This document shows positions 1 to 12,300 of a stretch of 64,000 nucleotides of DNA, piece after piece. The stretch is taken from NCBI GenBank assembly GCA_948470475.1, contig OX419346.1, positions 1,657,151 through 1,721,150 of the forward strand. Reading direction: 5' to 3'. The first letter of the stretch is position 1. The number at the start of each line of letters is the position of its first letter. Below the pieces are notes generated by a model that was given only the letters and a program-made list of their open reading frames with translations, ran no database searches and was not told where the DNA came from. This DNA comes from Galaxea fascicularis. Its lineage: Eukaryota; Cnidaria; Anthozoa; Scleractinia; Euphylliidae. The position numbers were made by a program, and so were the translations under genes.

Positions 1-227
1 TTTCCCGGTAGATATGAGGGGGACTGTTAGGGGTTTACCCGTGATTGGTTGTTTTTATTTGCCGTGACTTATGATTGTAAAAAGTTAAAAGTCTTGAACT
101 GTGAACGACATACCCGTCCTGAACGGGAAATCGTGGGCTTCCTTCGCTACTCCACACTCATGACAAACGGAATCCAATTTTTATATGTTTGTTTTCTCTA
201 CATTTTGTTGTTTCTTTGTTCTCTAAG
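1..227 (+). other. Intron sequence upstream of the first visible exon
   Basis: I found no ADAMTS domain sequence here. It ends in a pyrimidine-rich acceptor (TTCTCTAAG) and is taken as part of an intron. Confidence 0.6.
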
Positions 228-332
228 GAACCTTGTAGACGACTCTGGTGCGTAAAGATGATTGGAAGACGAAAAGGTTGCTCCACACATCATATGCCAT
301 GGGCAGATGGGACTCCTTGCGCAAAAAGAAAG
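228..332 (+). CDS. Exon 1 (first visible): disintegrin-like domain, C-terminal part
   Basis: 105 nt, phase 0-0, after TTCTCTAAG and before GTGAGA. It encodes CRRLWCV, GCSTHH and PWADGTPC, which match the end of the ADAMTS disintegrin-like domain. The PWADGT block is highly conserved in the family. The exon is not the gene start: upstream domains must lie left of the window. Confidence 0.9.
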
Positions 333-3300
333 GTGAGAATAAATCCCAATAACATACTTTGGACAGCGCAGGGACGAAGCTATCGGCCTTGTGTTTGTCC
401 TCTTCGAATCTTTATTCTTAAGACCAATAACGGAACCATGCACTGTCTCAATGTATGGTATTAACAAACCTTTTACAAATACTGCTTCTTACCTGTAAGT
501 GGTTTACCTTAAAATTGACAAGATCTAAGTTGATTATACGGTTGCTCACTTGTAATTACTAATTGGCTTCGTCTGTTTGTTTGTCTGTTTGTTCGTTTTT
601 CTATATTATTGTTTGATTGGTGCTGAACATCTTTGACGAAATGAAACAGAAAACAATTTTGTCGGTGTAACCCCTTCCAGACCCATGATTTTGTTAAGCT
701 CTGTTTAACTTTGTTCCACTGAACTTAGCGGAAACTTCCCTGTATATGGCGAAGCTAATAAAGAAACAGCTTTTGTAAGATCGGCCACACGCAGACTCAA
801 AAATTGGAACCACATTCCCATTAAATTAAATGTCCATTCATAGATTACTCATTCTTTAAACTGTAACTTTCTTTTGCCCAATGCCATATTAATTAGCACT
901 TTCTAATTGTCAGCCGAGTTTATTAATCACCTCATCTGGCATTGTCACTAATTCAGCGATACAGAGGAGCTCATTGCTCGTGATTAATGGTGTGTTAACC
1001 TTCAAAGTTCAGAGTGCAATATAATGGGTGTCATGTGTGGTATAAATTTTCACTCCCTAAAAGTCATAATAGCTCCGGTTTTTCACAGAACGTGCAGTTT
1101 TTCACAAATGACGCCCACATACCGCTGCACTTTACATGAAGAGTTGGTGTAGCGTTAAAGAGTTGATTTTACTTTTGACAGCTTGAAGGAGCACTGTCAT
1201 GATGCTATTTCGGTCCGCTGTAGGATGCTAAAAAATGAATTTAATCACGAAAAATCCAAAAATAATGACACGCTTTATTCACTCAAGAATGCGTTACTGC
1301 AGTAAGACCAAATACTGTCTTCTTCTGTTACGTATGGTAAGGATGGAAATGGGTTGCATTTTAAAAAATTTAGCCTAAAGTTTTCAAATTCTCGCACGCT
1401 ATCTTGAAGTCATGGCCAAAAATGTACTATGGATGTCTTTTCCTGCAAAAAATTCAGTCAAATTAAGTAGCATTTCTGCAGCAAAGCTGACAGAGCCCTT
1501 TTAAAAAGGGTCTCTTGATAGCGGAGCTGCTGATTTCCTATTTGGCCGAGGCATCTCAAAAATAGTCAAATATTATTAATAAGAGGAATTTTAACAGCAA
1601 GGACAGAGTTGAAAGTTCACTAACAGCAGTATATATGAAAGGAAACTCGGAGATCTCCCCTGTCGCGATCCGATAGGAACTACAAAGGCGGTGGGGTCAA
1701 GAGTGGCCATCATTGGAACAACAACAACAACAGCATCGTCAAACTTGAAAGTACGAAGTGACAATGTCAGTGCAATATATTTCTCCAAAGGAGTTTTCAA
1801 TCCCTTTCTATATTGCCAAGCTCGAAAGCTTCTAGTATGGTATCTCAATGTTATCAATGGCAAGGTTCGAATATTTTTCGATAGTCAGGAGCTCATTTCT
1901 TTTTAGAGGCTTGGAATTTTGTCCTGTTCTTTTCCAAGGTCTTGTAAGACTCAGCGAAGACGTAGCTGTCTTCTTATTCTGTCATCACGTACCACCGTGG
2001 AAATTTTTAAATACCTCAGATAGTTCTCCATCAGGTTTGTGTTTTATACCGGCCTACTAACGAGATTGAAGTTCCTAACATTGTCATCTGAATGATCCAT
2101 ACTCTCGTAGGAAACAATTATTTGCAAGTTTTTACCCACTGACTTTCCTTTGTTCAACCATACACTCAGTTAAATATTGTTTGTTTTCCACTCGACCAAA
2201 AACTTATAGCGTTTGACCTTGTTAATTACAGGGCAATGAGGGTTATTTCCAAACTTTTATTTCTTGCACGCGATCAGATGATTTCGCTTCCAAATTCAAA
2301 CTTGACGAATGTTACCTTTTGCAAGCATGTAGCATGTCTCGAACGTTTCAAATTTCTAACTAAGAGCATCTTAAATCAAGGTAAATTTTGTTTCAAAAGT
2401 CTCTTACTTATGATTGTTATCGCCCTTAACTTGGGGTTGGGTCACATATAATTGGAATAACTTTTGAACTATGTTTGCTATTCAATTGGTCGATTTGTTT
2501 ATGCTGTCTACCGGATATTACTAATTAAGAACCGTCAAGTGTTTGCTTCTTTGGAACTTATTGGATAAGGACGTGAAAACATCCGAATACTTGTTATTTA
2601 TTATCTCATGTCTTACGTAATCAGGTGGGGAAAAGTTCTGCTGATCATTGCTTACGATGAAAATGTGGTACATCCCATGGAAGTTATCAAGCTATTCATT
2701 ATCTTATCTAGAGACAGTGTTGTGGGGTTACTATACTTTGCCAACTAAATATTCAACATGGTTTAATAAAGATAGGACAGCACCTGAACAATGCCTATAA
2801 AGATTTTGAAACCCTTGTCTACTTAAAACGCGAGTTTTTAAAACAGTTTAACAGCAACGAGGCCTTTCTTTCGCTGATTTTTCTATGGTTCTTGAGTGAA
2901 ATGAGATGAATTCAGCTGCCGTTGCGGACAGTAATTTGCATTCTAGTACACACAACAAAATTACTTAATGCCATGGCAACAGCGCCCGAGCACAGTAAAA
3001 CCAGGCAGATTTGAATCGGTCTTGATGGATGAAATCAGGCGAAAAGACACATAAGTGAAGTTGCGAGTATGTGTTGAATGTACTGTAGATAAAAAATCGC
3101 ACGACTTGCTTATACAATTCGTTGTCAATGAGAACTTTCCATTTTAAAAGCTCTCTTATTGCATTCACTTAAAGCCTAGAGCGATTTTATATCACGAGTT
3201 GTACTCAAGGTCGTGCGATGTCCTTTACTATGATGTGGTTCCGCTCGTCTGTAAACGAACGTTGAAAATAGTAATGGTGATGATGATGTCGACAATTGCT

Positions 3301-6300
3301 CACTTTTCAGTGGTGTATCCGAGGACAGTGTGTTAAGAGGCGCAGACTGAAGCCAGTCGATGGGCAGTGGGGACAATGGGGTCCTTATACGGAGTGTACT
3401 CGGACATGTGGTGGAGGCATTTCGTTCTCTTATCGAAAATGCAACAATCCTGTGTAAGTACGACAGCTTTTAGTTGCTTCGTTTGTTATTTTATTCCGTA
3501 ATCAAACGATAGATGTCCAACAAAAGAGTTATTAGAATTCGATGTTATTTGTTTTGGTGCTGTTGATAAACTTAATTTGTTTGCATGATCTTGCGTCGTG
3601 AATTTGACGGTTATAAAATTTTGATTCTTTAAGGCCAGGAAACGGCGGGAAATATTGTATTGGTCCAAGGAAGCGTTTCAAGTCTTGCAATACGAGCGTA
3701 AGTAATGTGTAACACGGTTTTCCTAAAATCAGATACGCTTTCAAACTTCCTTTTAACTAAAAACGTTATTTCCACTCAAATTGCATTCTCTTTAACTCAA
3801 ACAGGACTGTCCTATGGAGTCAGTTGATTTCCGTGCCTTACAATGCGAGAACACACATGCACGTACGGTAACTTCCGGTTCCAAGAGCTATAGGATCACA
3901 CATTGGGTCCCCAAGTATGCTGGAAGTAAGAGCCTGATATGCCTGCCCATATGTAGCAATATTTAATCCTTGTTGATTTATATTTGATTTGATCTTATTT
4001 TCTTTTAAATTTAAACTTCATGTCCAAAATGTATTTAAATTTAAACTGAAATTCAATTTAAATTAAAACAAATTCAAATTTAAATTTAAACAATTTTTTT
4101 TTTATTTTATCTTGTTTTCCATTTAAATTTAAACATTTAAAATTATTTTAAACCTTACTGCAATATTTTTTAAAATTGCTTAAGTTTGATTTAATCCTTT
4201 TTATTCATTTAAATTTAAACTTTCCAAATTTTATTTAAACTTACGAATTTGTATTTGATTTAAACTTCGAAATTCTATTTAATCTTCCTGGGACGAGCTC
4301 GGCCAGGGTCACGCGTGTAGCCATTAGTTTTTCGATGTCTCGTCAGTAAATATAGACGACGAAGGCACCGGTAGAGTGTCCAAATTACTAAGCGAAGCAT
4401 CCAGGCTTTTCCCTTCGTCCTACAGCCCTGCTGTGAATGCCAGTCGTTCAGCAGCGACGATCAATGAAACTCTCGGGTTCGCTTAGAGACTGCTTCGGGA
4501 AAGTACATGCACCGGCCTCCGTGGGCGACTGAACTGACAATAACATTTGCGACTGAGAGCGACATGTAAAAAGTGTTAACAGGCCTCCTAAATAGTATTG
4601 TGCGTGACGCGAAAGAAAACTGCAATAAAAAAAGTTTTCTTTCGCGTCACGCACGTCGGACTATAAGGCGAAGTAGGGACTACTCGTAGTCTACTATTTA
4701 GGAGCCCCCATTATCTCATATCGCAAGGGAAAATCCCAAAAAGGCATCCTACTTAAAGCGAACCGGTGCATCTGCAAACTGCAGATGTTTTGAGCAGGCC
4801 TGTTAACCCTTTTTACATGTCGCTCTCAGTCGCAAATGTTATTGTCAGTTCAGTCGCCCAAGGAGGCCGGTGCATGTACTTTCCCGAAGCAGTCTCTAAG
4901 CGAACCCGAGAGTTTCATTGATCGTCGCTGCTGAACGACTGGCATTCACAGCAGGGCTGTAGGACGAAGGGAAAAGCCTGGATGCTTCGCTTAGTAATTT
5001 GGACACTCTACCGGTGCCTTCGTCGTCTATATTTACTGACGAGACATCGAAAAACTAATGGCCGCCGATGATGAACTTGTGACCCTGCTATACGCGTGAC
5101 CCTGGCCGAGCTCGTCCCAGGAAGATTAAATAGAATTTCGAAGTTTAAATCAAGTACAAATTCGTAAGTTTTAATAAAATTTGGAAAGTTTAAATTTAAA
5201 TGAATAAAAAGGATTAAATCAAACTTAAGCAATTTAAAAAAATATATTGCAGTAAGGTTTAAAAGAATTTTAAATGTTTAAACTTAAATGAAAAACAAGA
5301 TAAAATGAAAAAAATTGTTTAAATTTAAATTTGAATTTGTTTAAATTTAAATTGAATTTCATTTTAAATTTAAATACATTTTGGACATGAAGTTTAAATT
5401 TAAAAGAAAATAAGTTTAAATCAAATATAAATCAACAAGGATTAAATATTGCTACATATGGGCAGGCATAGCCTGAGCACTAGTACTTCAATAATGCATT
5501 GCCAACGTTAATTACTTTAAAGCAGTACACGGGAACAGCGGTCTTTTAGGCTACAGTTGAAGATTCTCACCTGAACGCGATTGGATAAAACACGCGAGTA
5601 AAGCGAGTTTTATAATAGGTGTATTGGTTATTCTTACGTCTGCAAGAAGCCTAAAATCTCAACCCTTTAAGAATTTGAACCCTTTGAAGCCAAAATATTT
5701 CTTTTACCTACAGTAAGCATCAACCTTTGTTTTCTTTGAACAGTTAGTAAGGAAAACCAGTGTAAACTGTATTGCCGAATGGCTGGAACTGCCATCTACT
5801 TCAAATTAGAAGACAAAGTCATTGATGGCACCCCCTGTAACCGAGAAACGACGGACATTTGCGTCGATGGGAAGTGTATGGTAAGTATGAAATGCATCGC
5901 AAAAGAGGGAACATCGGAGGGGGGGGGGGGGCACTCGAGCTCCCCCAGAATTTGTGAAAATCAATTTTACCGAAAAATACCAAAAAATACCAGAACATCA
6001 TCTATAAAGTGAATTCGCGTTCTTCCAACTCGCTAAAGTGTAGCCGGTTTCTCCTGTAGTCAAATTCTAAGGGCGTGTTCCAAGTTTAAAAAGAAAAAGA
6101 AAAAGAAAACATGGGTGGAGTGGGTAGCTCGGCCAATGTGCTGAGCCCCCCCCCCCCCCCCCCAATTATCATAACCTTGCCAGGGCCTGAACTCAGAAGT
6201 TCTGAATAGACTTGACTGAACTGGTCTTTCCTATCACTATACTGCTTGTTCTTCTCCCCTTTCAATGTGGACCTAATTCAGTGGTACTCTCCGCGTATTC

Positions 6301-9300
6301 TGTTATCATCCATTTGAGGGCCAGTGTAAAATCGGAATATTTATTTGATACAAAAGGAATTCATTGATGTTTTACGAAATACCGTGTGAAAATAATTCTT
6401 TATTATTCAGCCGGCAGGATGTGATCGAGTGCTAAACTCGAACAAAAAGGCTGACAAGTGTGGAGTGTGTGACGGTGATAACTCCTCTTGCAGACGCTTC
6501 TCAGGAACCTTCAACGAGACAAGGTTTGGTAAGGTGTTGATAAATGTATAGAGAAATCACAAAAAGTCTGTGAGCTATGATTCCACCTGGACGTAGTATT
6601 GTTGATAGTCATGACTGTATTGCGTGACTTAAGTCTGTGTACGCCATGTTGCCCTACATTAATACTTTGTCGCCTGCGTTCAGCATATTCAAGAGGTCAG
6701 ATACATTGTTTTCAGCTAGCTAAGCAATCTATGAGGAAGGCATGAAGTAATAACAAAGATTACTTCGTCCACCATTTACTCAGCTTAATTGTTGGTCCTC
6801 GGTATGGTGCCAATCAGAAATCGCCTCAGTTCTTATCGCGGAAGTACATATGTAATAACTGAATGTGTTCTTACTTGCAGGGTACAACTATATTTTTACA
6901 ATCCCTGTGGAATCAACGGACATCGTGATCACACAATTTGGTTGGAAACGTCGCGAAGACTCGAATTATTTAGGTCGGTAAACACGAATATCGCCGTTGT
7001 TTATTTTGCCGCGGCTGTTTTCTTACTTTGAAGAAAAGCGCGTTGTGAGCATGGTTAACTTGGCTTTCGTTTCGTTGTTGTTAGCTCTAAGTGACAGCGG
7101 GCAGTTTCTTCTAAACGGAGGCATGGTGATTGGTTTGGGAGTGAGACAATTCCGAGCAGCAGGCTCCAAGATCTGGTACTCAGGATCGGAGAAAGCTACT
7201 GAACAGATCAAGATTGAAGGCAAAACAACTGAGCCGATAAAAGTACACGTAAGTAGCTGGTTTCTAATTCCGTGTTGTCCACCGGCACAGATTTGTATCC
7301 GCCCTTACCTTTTTTCTCGTTCTAAATACTGGCTTTTAACAAATCTTTTCAGTAGTAAAAGTCAAACTGAGAGCAATACTTTTTAATATGATTTGCTTTA
7401 GTCCTCAACTTTGTTGCGTTTGGCAATAGGCCATTTCCGAGTTCATGTCTGCCTCCTCTTCAAAGCGAGTCTAAGTGCGAAGTTTTTGTGATGGTAATTA
7501 GTTCTACTTTACATATGAATGAAAACTAATTTTCATAACAAAAACTTCGCACTTAGACTCGCTTTGAAGAGGAGGCAGATATGAACTCGGAAATGGCCTA
7601 TTCAAAGAAGTCTGTTCCACGTTTCTTTCCTCTGGCGAGCTATTCATTGTTATAACTTCTAAAACCTTGTTGAAACTTACCATGATCAATTTCTTTGTGT
7701 TGTGGTATTAGCTTTAAGTTTAGTTCTTGACATTTCCATTTTATGCAGGTCCTGGAAGTGGGAGAGGTTCTGCCACCCAATGTTCACTATTCTCTCAATC
7801 AAAAAGTAGCAGAACCAAAGAAGTTTGTCTATAAATGGGATCATTTGGGACCCTGGACGCAATGCAGCAGTCTCTGTCAAGGCAAGAAATCATGCATTCA
7901 TTTAAAATGTTAGAACTCAAACTCTCCAGGAGATTCTGTATGCCCTATTTTATTTCATGGTTTTCAAGTGTCGAGTATATCTTACTTTGCTACTTCATCA
8001 CTTTTTAGGAAAAAGAAAGCGCCGGCCCAGATGTGTCCGCGCTATTGATCGTCAGCAGGTATCCAATTCACGCTGTGATCAGAGAACACGACCAAGTAGT
8101 GTCACGGAGGAATGTAACATCAGTTGTCGCCTCAGGTGTGGTAACGCAATCTACAAAGCGATGTCTCTAAGATAGGAGTCTATAACGCAATCTGCCAACC
8201 AAAGCATTTGGCCACTGGGGAACTGTAGAACATAGCGCAGCGTGTCTATTCAGAAGTAACATGTGAGAAGAAGAAAGCACAGTCAACGAGAACAAACCAG
8301 TCCGTTCGCTGTTACGCTAGTAACGATAATGAGCTGATTTTCTTTCAACGCTGTATGATTTAGCTACTGATTTGTTTGCTTTCTTTCAGGTGGGATATCG
8401 AATACACCGGAAAATGTTCAGAGCGTTGTGGACCTGGGTACCAGACTCGAATTTTGCGCTGTATTCGTGTCATTAGTGACAGCTGGGGAGAGGTACTGGA
8501 CAAACACTGTTCATCTAGTACCAAGCCTCCTGTGATAGTACCATGCACTGGCACTTGTGAGGGAACTAAATGGACCTACACTGAATGGTCGAAGGTATTA
8601 ATAATCCATTCGAATATTTGAATATAGGGAAGCTGGTAATGTTGCGATAACAAGTTAGTGTAGTTCAACAAAACTTCAGGAAAAAATTTCGAAATCAATC
8701 CGTTAAGTTCGTTTACCGTTAATTAGAATTTCCCTTCAACCTCGGCGTTTATATACTCTCTTTTTCCCTTTGTGCAGGCCGCGTCGATTCAGTCAGTTGT
8801 CCTGCAACATAACCTGAATTAATTCTTTCTCAATTCCAGTGCTCAAAGACTTGCAATGGCGGGAGGCAGTTTCGGAGAGCTGAATGCGTGGACATATATG
8901 GGGTCAGTTTGAAGGATCGAGATTGTCGTCCGTCCGACAAGCAAGCGCTAAGAAGACCGTGCAACACTTTTATTTGTCCCTGGTGGACCAATGGAACATG
9001 GAGCTCGGTAAGTGTGACGGGGTGATAAGTCTGTTATTGGACTTGACGGTTGATAAGTGGGTAGTTAATGAACCGGACCTTTGTATGAACGCGTGCAGTT
9101 TTCCAGTGAATAGTCTGGAGCCAGCAAGCAGGGAAATGAAGACACCTTGGGACTGAACGCCTCACACCTAAGGCACTGCGCACCTCATGAGGGCTTGTTT
9201 TCAGCATAGTGCGTATCTTGTCATCAACTGTAATCCTATTCCATTCGTAAGGAGGGAGGGGGGGGGGGTGGTGGTGTTAGGGTATGTAAAGGCAGTTCCT

Positions 9301-12300
9301 CTCGCTTCATGGCTCAAAATAATAAGGGGTTAAGCTGTGCAGTTCGAGTGAGACCTACCAATGTAAACCTACCTAATGTAAACCTACCAATGTAAACCTA
9401 CCTAATGTAAACCTACCAATGTAAACCTACCTAATGTAAACCTACCCAATGTAAACCTACCCAATGTAAACCTACCTAATGTAAACCTATTGTACCTTAA
9501 CACGCTACAGAAACGTCTATACTCATCTCGGAGTATTGCCACCTCCACCGGTCAAAGCAATGTGAGCTGGACAGTTGACTGTTAATGTTGAAGTAAACAG
9601 AGTTTCATAACATTTTTGTTGCCTACTTTCAGTGCTGCTTTCGTCTTTAACTTGAGGACTTAAAGTTCTCCTTTCGTTGGCGACTGCACGCATGCGTTGG
9701 CCAGTTACGAAGTTTTTGACTTTTACGTGGACGACCCACACAGCGACAATAACAACCTACCGCTAATGTCTATATTTTCTATCCCTCAGTGTAGTGTGAC
9801 GTGTGGATCTGGTCAGCGGACTCGCCTGGTGAAATGTGTAGGGGAGCAAGGAGACGTGGGAGAATCATTATGCAACCAGAGAAAGAAACCAGCGACTACA
9901 AAATCATGTGACCTAGAGTCGTGTCCCTATTGGTTCGTGGGTAAATGGACGGATGTAAGTGAAAAACCTCCTGCCCCTTTAATTCGCCAACCAGGAGCCC
10001 ATCACTAAGAGGGTACAAAAAGCCTACATAAATCGGTCTGTGAAAACGCCGTGTCAGGAATGTAGGGCAGTTGTACGCTGCTAATGATGGGCTCCTGGCC
10101 AGCACATTACCACTGAAAAATCCTAGTTGATCCTACAGAGCCAAAATACTATACAAGTTAAGTTTACATACCAACTTGGGGAACAGCATTTGCAATAGGA
10201 CACATTGAGAACTCGCACAGTCATGGAAGGTCTTTCCTCGGCAAGGAGCCATTTGCGAAAACAATGAATCTTAAATCAGGTTTGCAACACTTTGTTTCAC
10301 TCTTCAGTGCTCTCAGTCTTGTGATAACGGAACCACGACTCGACAAGTCATGTGTTTATCTGGAGGTAAAGTGGCCAAACAAGTGGATGATGCGCAGTGT
10401 TCAAATGACACCAGACCCCAGGCACGCAAAGTGTGCAAAATACAGGATTGCGAGACAAGATTGCACCCCATTCGTCAGGGACTGGAGTATTATTGGAGGA
10501 TAAGCATGTGGACTCCCGTAAGCTTGTTGGTGTCGTTGTTGTTGTTATCTTACTGGTCTGGCAACCAAAATAATAGCTTTTTTATTCTTTATGTTCTGCT
10601 GTTTTTGTCTTGCAGTGTTCTGTCTCTTGCGGAGAGAAACCTGGCACACAATATCGCGACGTTGAGTGCGTTTTCGTAAAGTATGGGAGGCAGGAATTAG
10701 TAGATGAGAAGAACTGTGCGCATACTCCAAAACCCGATGTCATGAAGGAGTGCGCCGTGTCAATGTGTTGGAGGCACGGGTCATGGGGCCGAGTAAGTTT
10801 TGGGGCCTCTATCACAGTTTTGTTTCGAAGCACATTACACCATTCCCTAATATAAACGCTTTTTTTTATTGCAGTGTTCCAGGCCTTGTGGAAATGGCGT
10901 TCAGCTTCGTGTTGTGAAATGCACATACGAAAATTTTAAGATAACGGATGACAAAAACTGTGATTTATCAAGCAAACCGCTGAATAAACGATCCTGCCAA
11001 ATAAGACCATGTGTTTCGGCGAAAAGGGTGCCTACGAGTAACCAGAAAAGCAGACGCCCACGACCAACCACGACTACTGCGCCGACAACTTCACGACAGG
11101 TGCCGATCTGGCACGAAGGACACTGGAGTCAGGTGAAGATAATATTTGTTTCTAATAATAATGATTATGTGAGTGATGATGCTGGAGAAGGTGAATGTGA
11201 CGGTAGTGATGACGATAACGATGACGATAACGACTGCCACGATGATGATTTTGCGCAGCAACTAGTTATAACGTGCCAGACATAACGTCGACGAAGGCGA
11301 CGGCGGCTACGACGACGACGTTGACGATGACGATCAAGATGACGGTAATGATGATTATGAGACGTTTTTTCCGGTCTGTGCTTTGTTAGAAAGAGCAAAT
11401 AGAATCTTTTTTTCCTATATTTAGTGTTCTGTAACGTGTGGTGAAGGACAAAGAACTCGCGAAGTAATTTGCAGATTTACCGACGGCAGAATAAGCACTG
11501 AATGTGATGGCAAGACCAGGCCGCAAAGGGTCATGGACTGTGTATTGAGGGCATGTCCCGTGTGGCGTGAGGAGCCCTGGACCGAGGTTAGTTCAAACTG
11601 GGTGTTAATAGTAAATACACCTGCTGACTACCGATACTCTTTCCCAAGGCGCCCGCCAAAGAAAAAAACAGCGCAGCGGAAATTAGCTGCTAAGTAGCTT
11701 TTTTTTGAGTCATCATCGACAAACTCGAAAGTTGGGACCAGTCTATTTTAGCTTGGGTTTAGCTATAGTTAGGCTATGGTTTACATTTAAGTCTAAGTGC
11801 ATTGTATTTCGCAAAATGATTTGTCAGATAATTTAAAGTATTCCACCACTTCTGATACCAGTCCAACCATACCCTGAGAGATGGCAAACCTAAATCTGAT
11901 TTATCTGATTTTTCTCCTAGTGCTCAGTTTCTTGTGGACAAGGCTTCAGGCAGCGTAATGTGGACTGTAGATTCCGAAATGGGCAGATAAGTCGCGGTTG
12001 TAGCGAGAAGAACAAACCTGCTTTGAAAGAATTGTGTAACGTCAGACCATGCCCAACGTGGATGGCGGGAGACTGGGGCAGAGTAAGCGAATTTCTTGAA
12101 AAGTTTTTTGCACTTTATTTTTTGTTTGTTTGTTGAACTATACGTCTGTTTGTTTGGATGTTCTATTATTTTTGTCTGTCTTCATTCACAGTGTTCAGTG
12201 ACTTGTGGTTCGGGAGTCAAGCAGCGCACAGTTGAATGTAGCGATAAAGATATTAGCTGTGACGCGAAAACAAAACCTCAAACAACAGCGCCTTGTAACC

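Noticed and set aside
5035..5065. CTGACGA followed by GAAAAA as a third hammerhead
   Set aside because: No stem II lies between the two motifs, so the fold is not possible.
5008..5232. Minus-strand frame of 74 codons
   Set aside because: Lies in the right arm of the foldback element and is rich in AT-derived residues; no family similarity.
7023..7223. Minus-strand frame opposite exon 8
   Set aside because: Shadow of the spacer exon, which fits the ADAMTS family on the + strand.
11165..11398. Arg/Ser-rich and Asp-rich frames on both strands
   Set aside because: Produced by the GAT/GAC trinucleotide tract in an intron.
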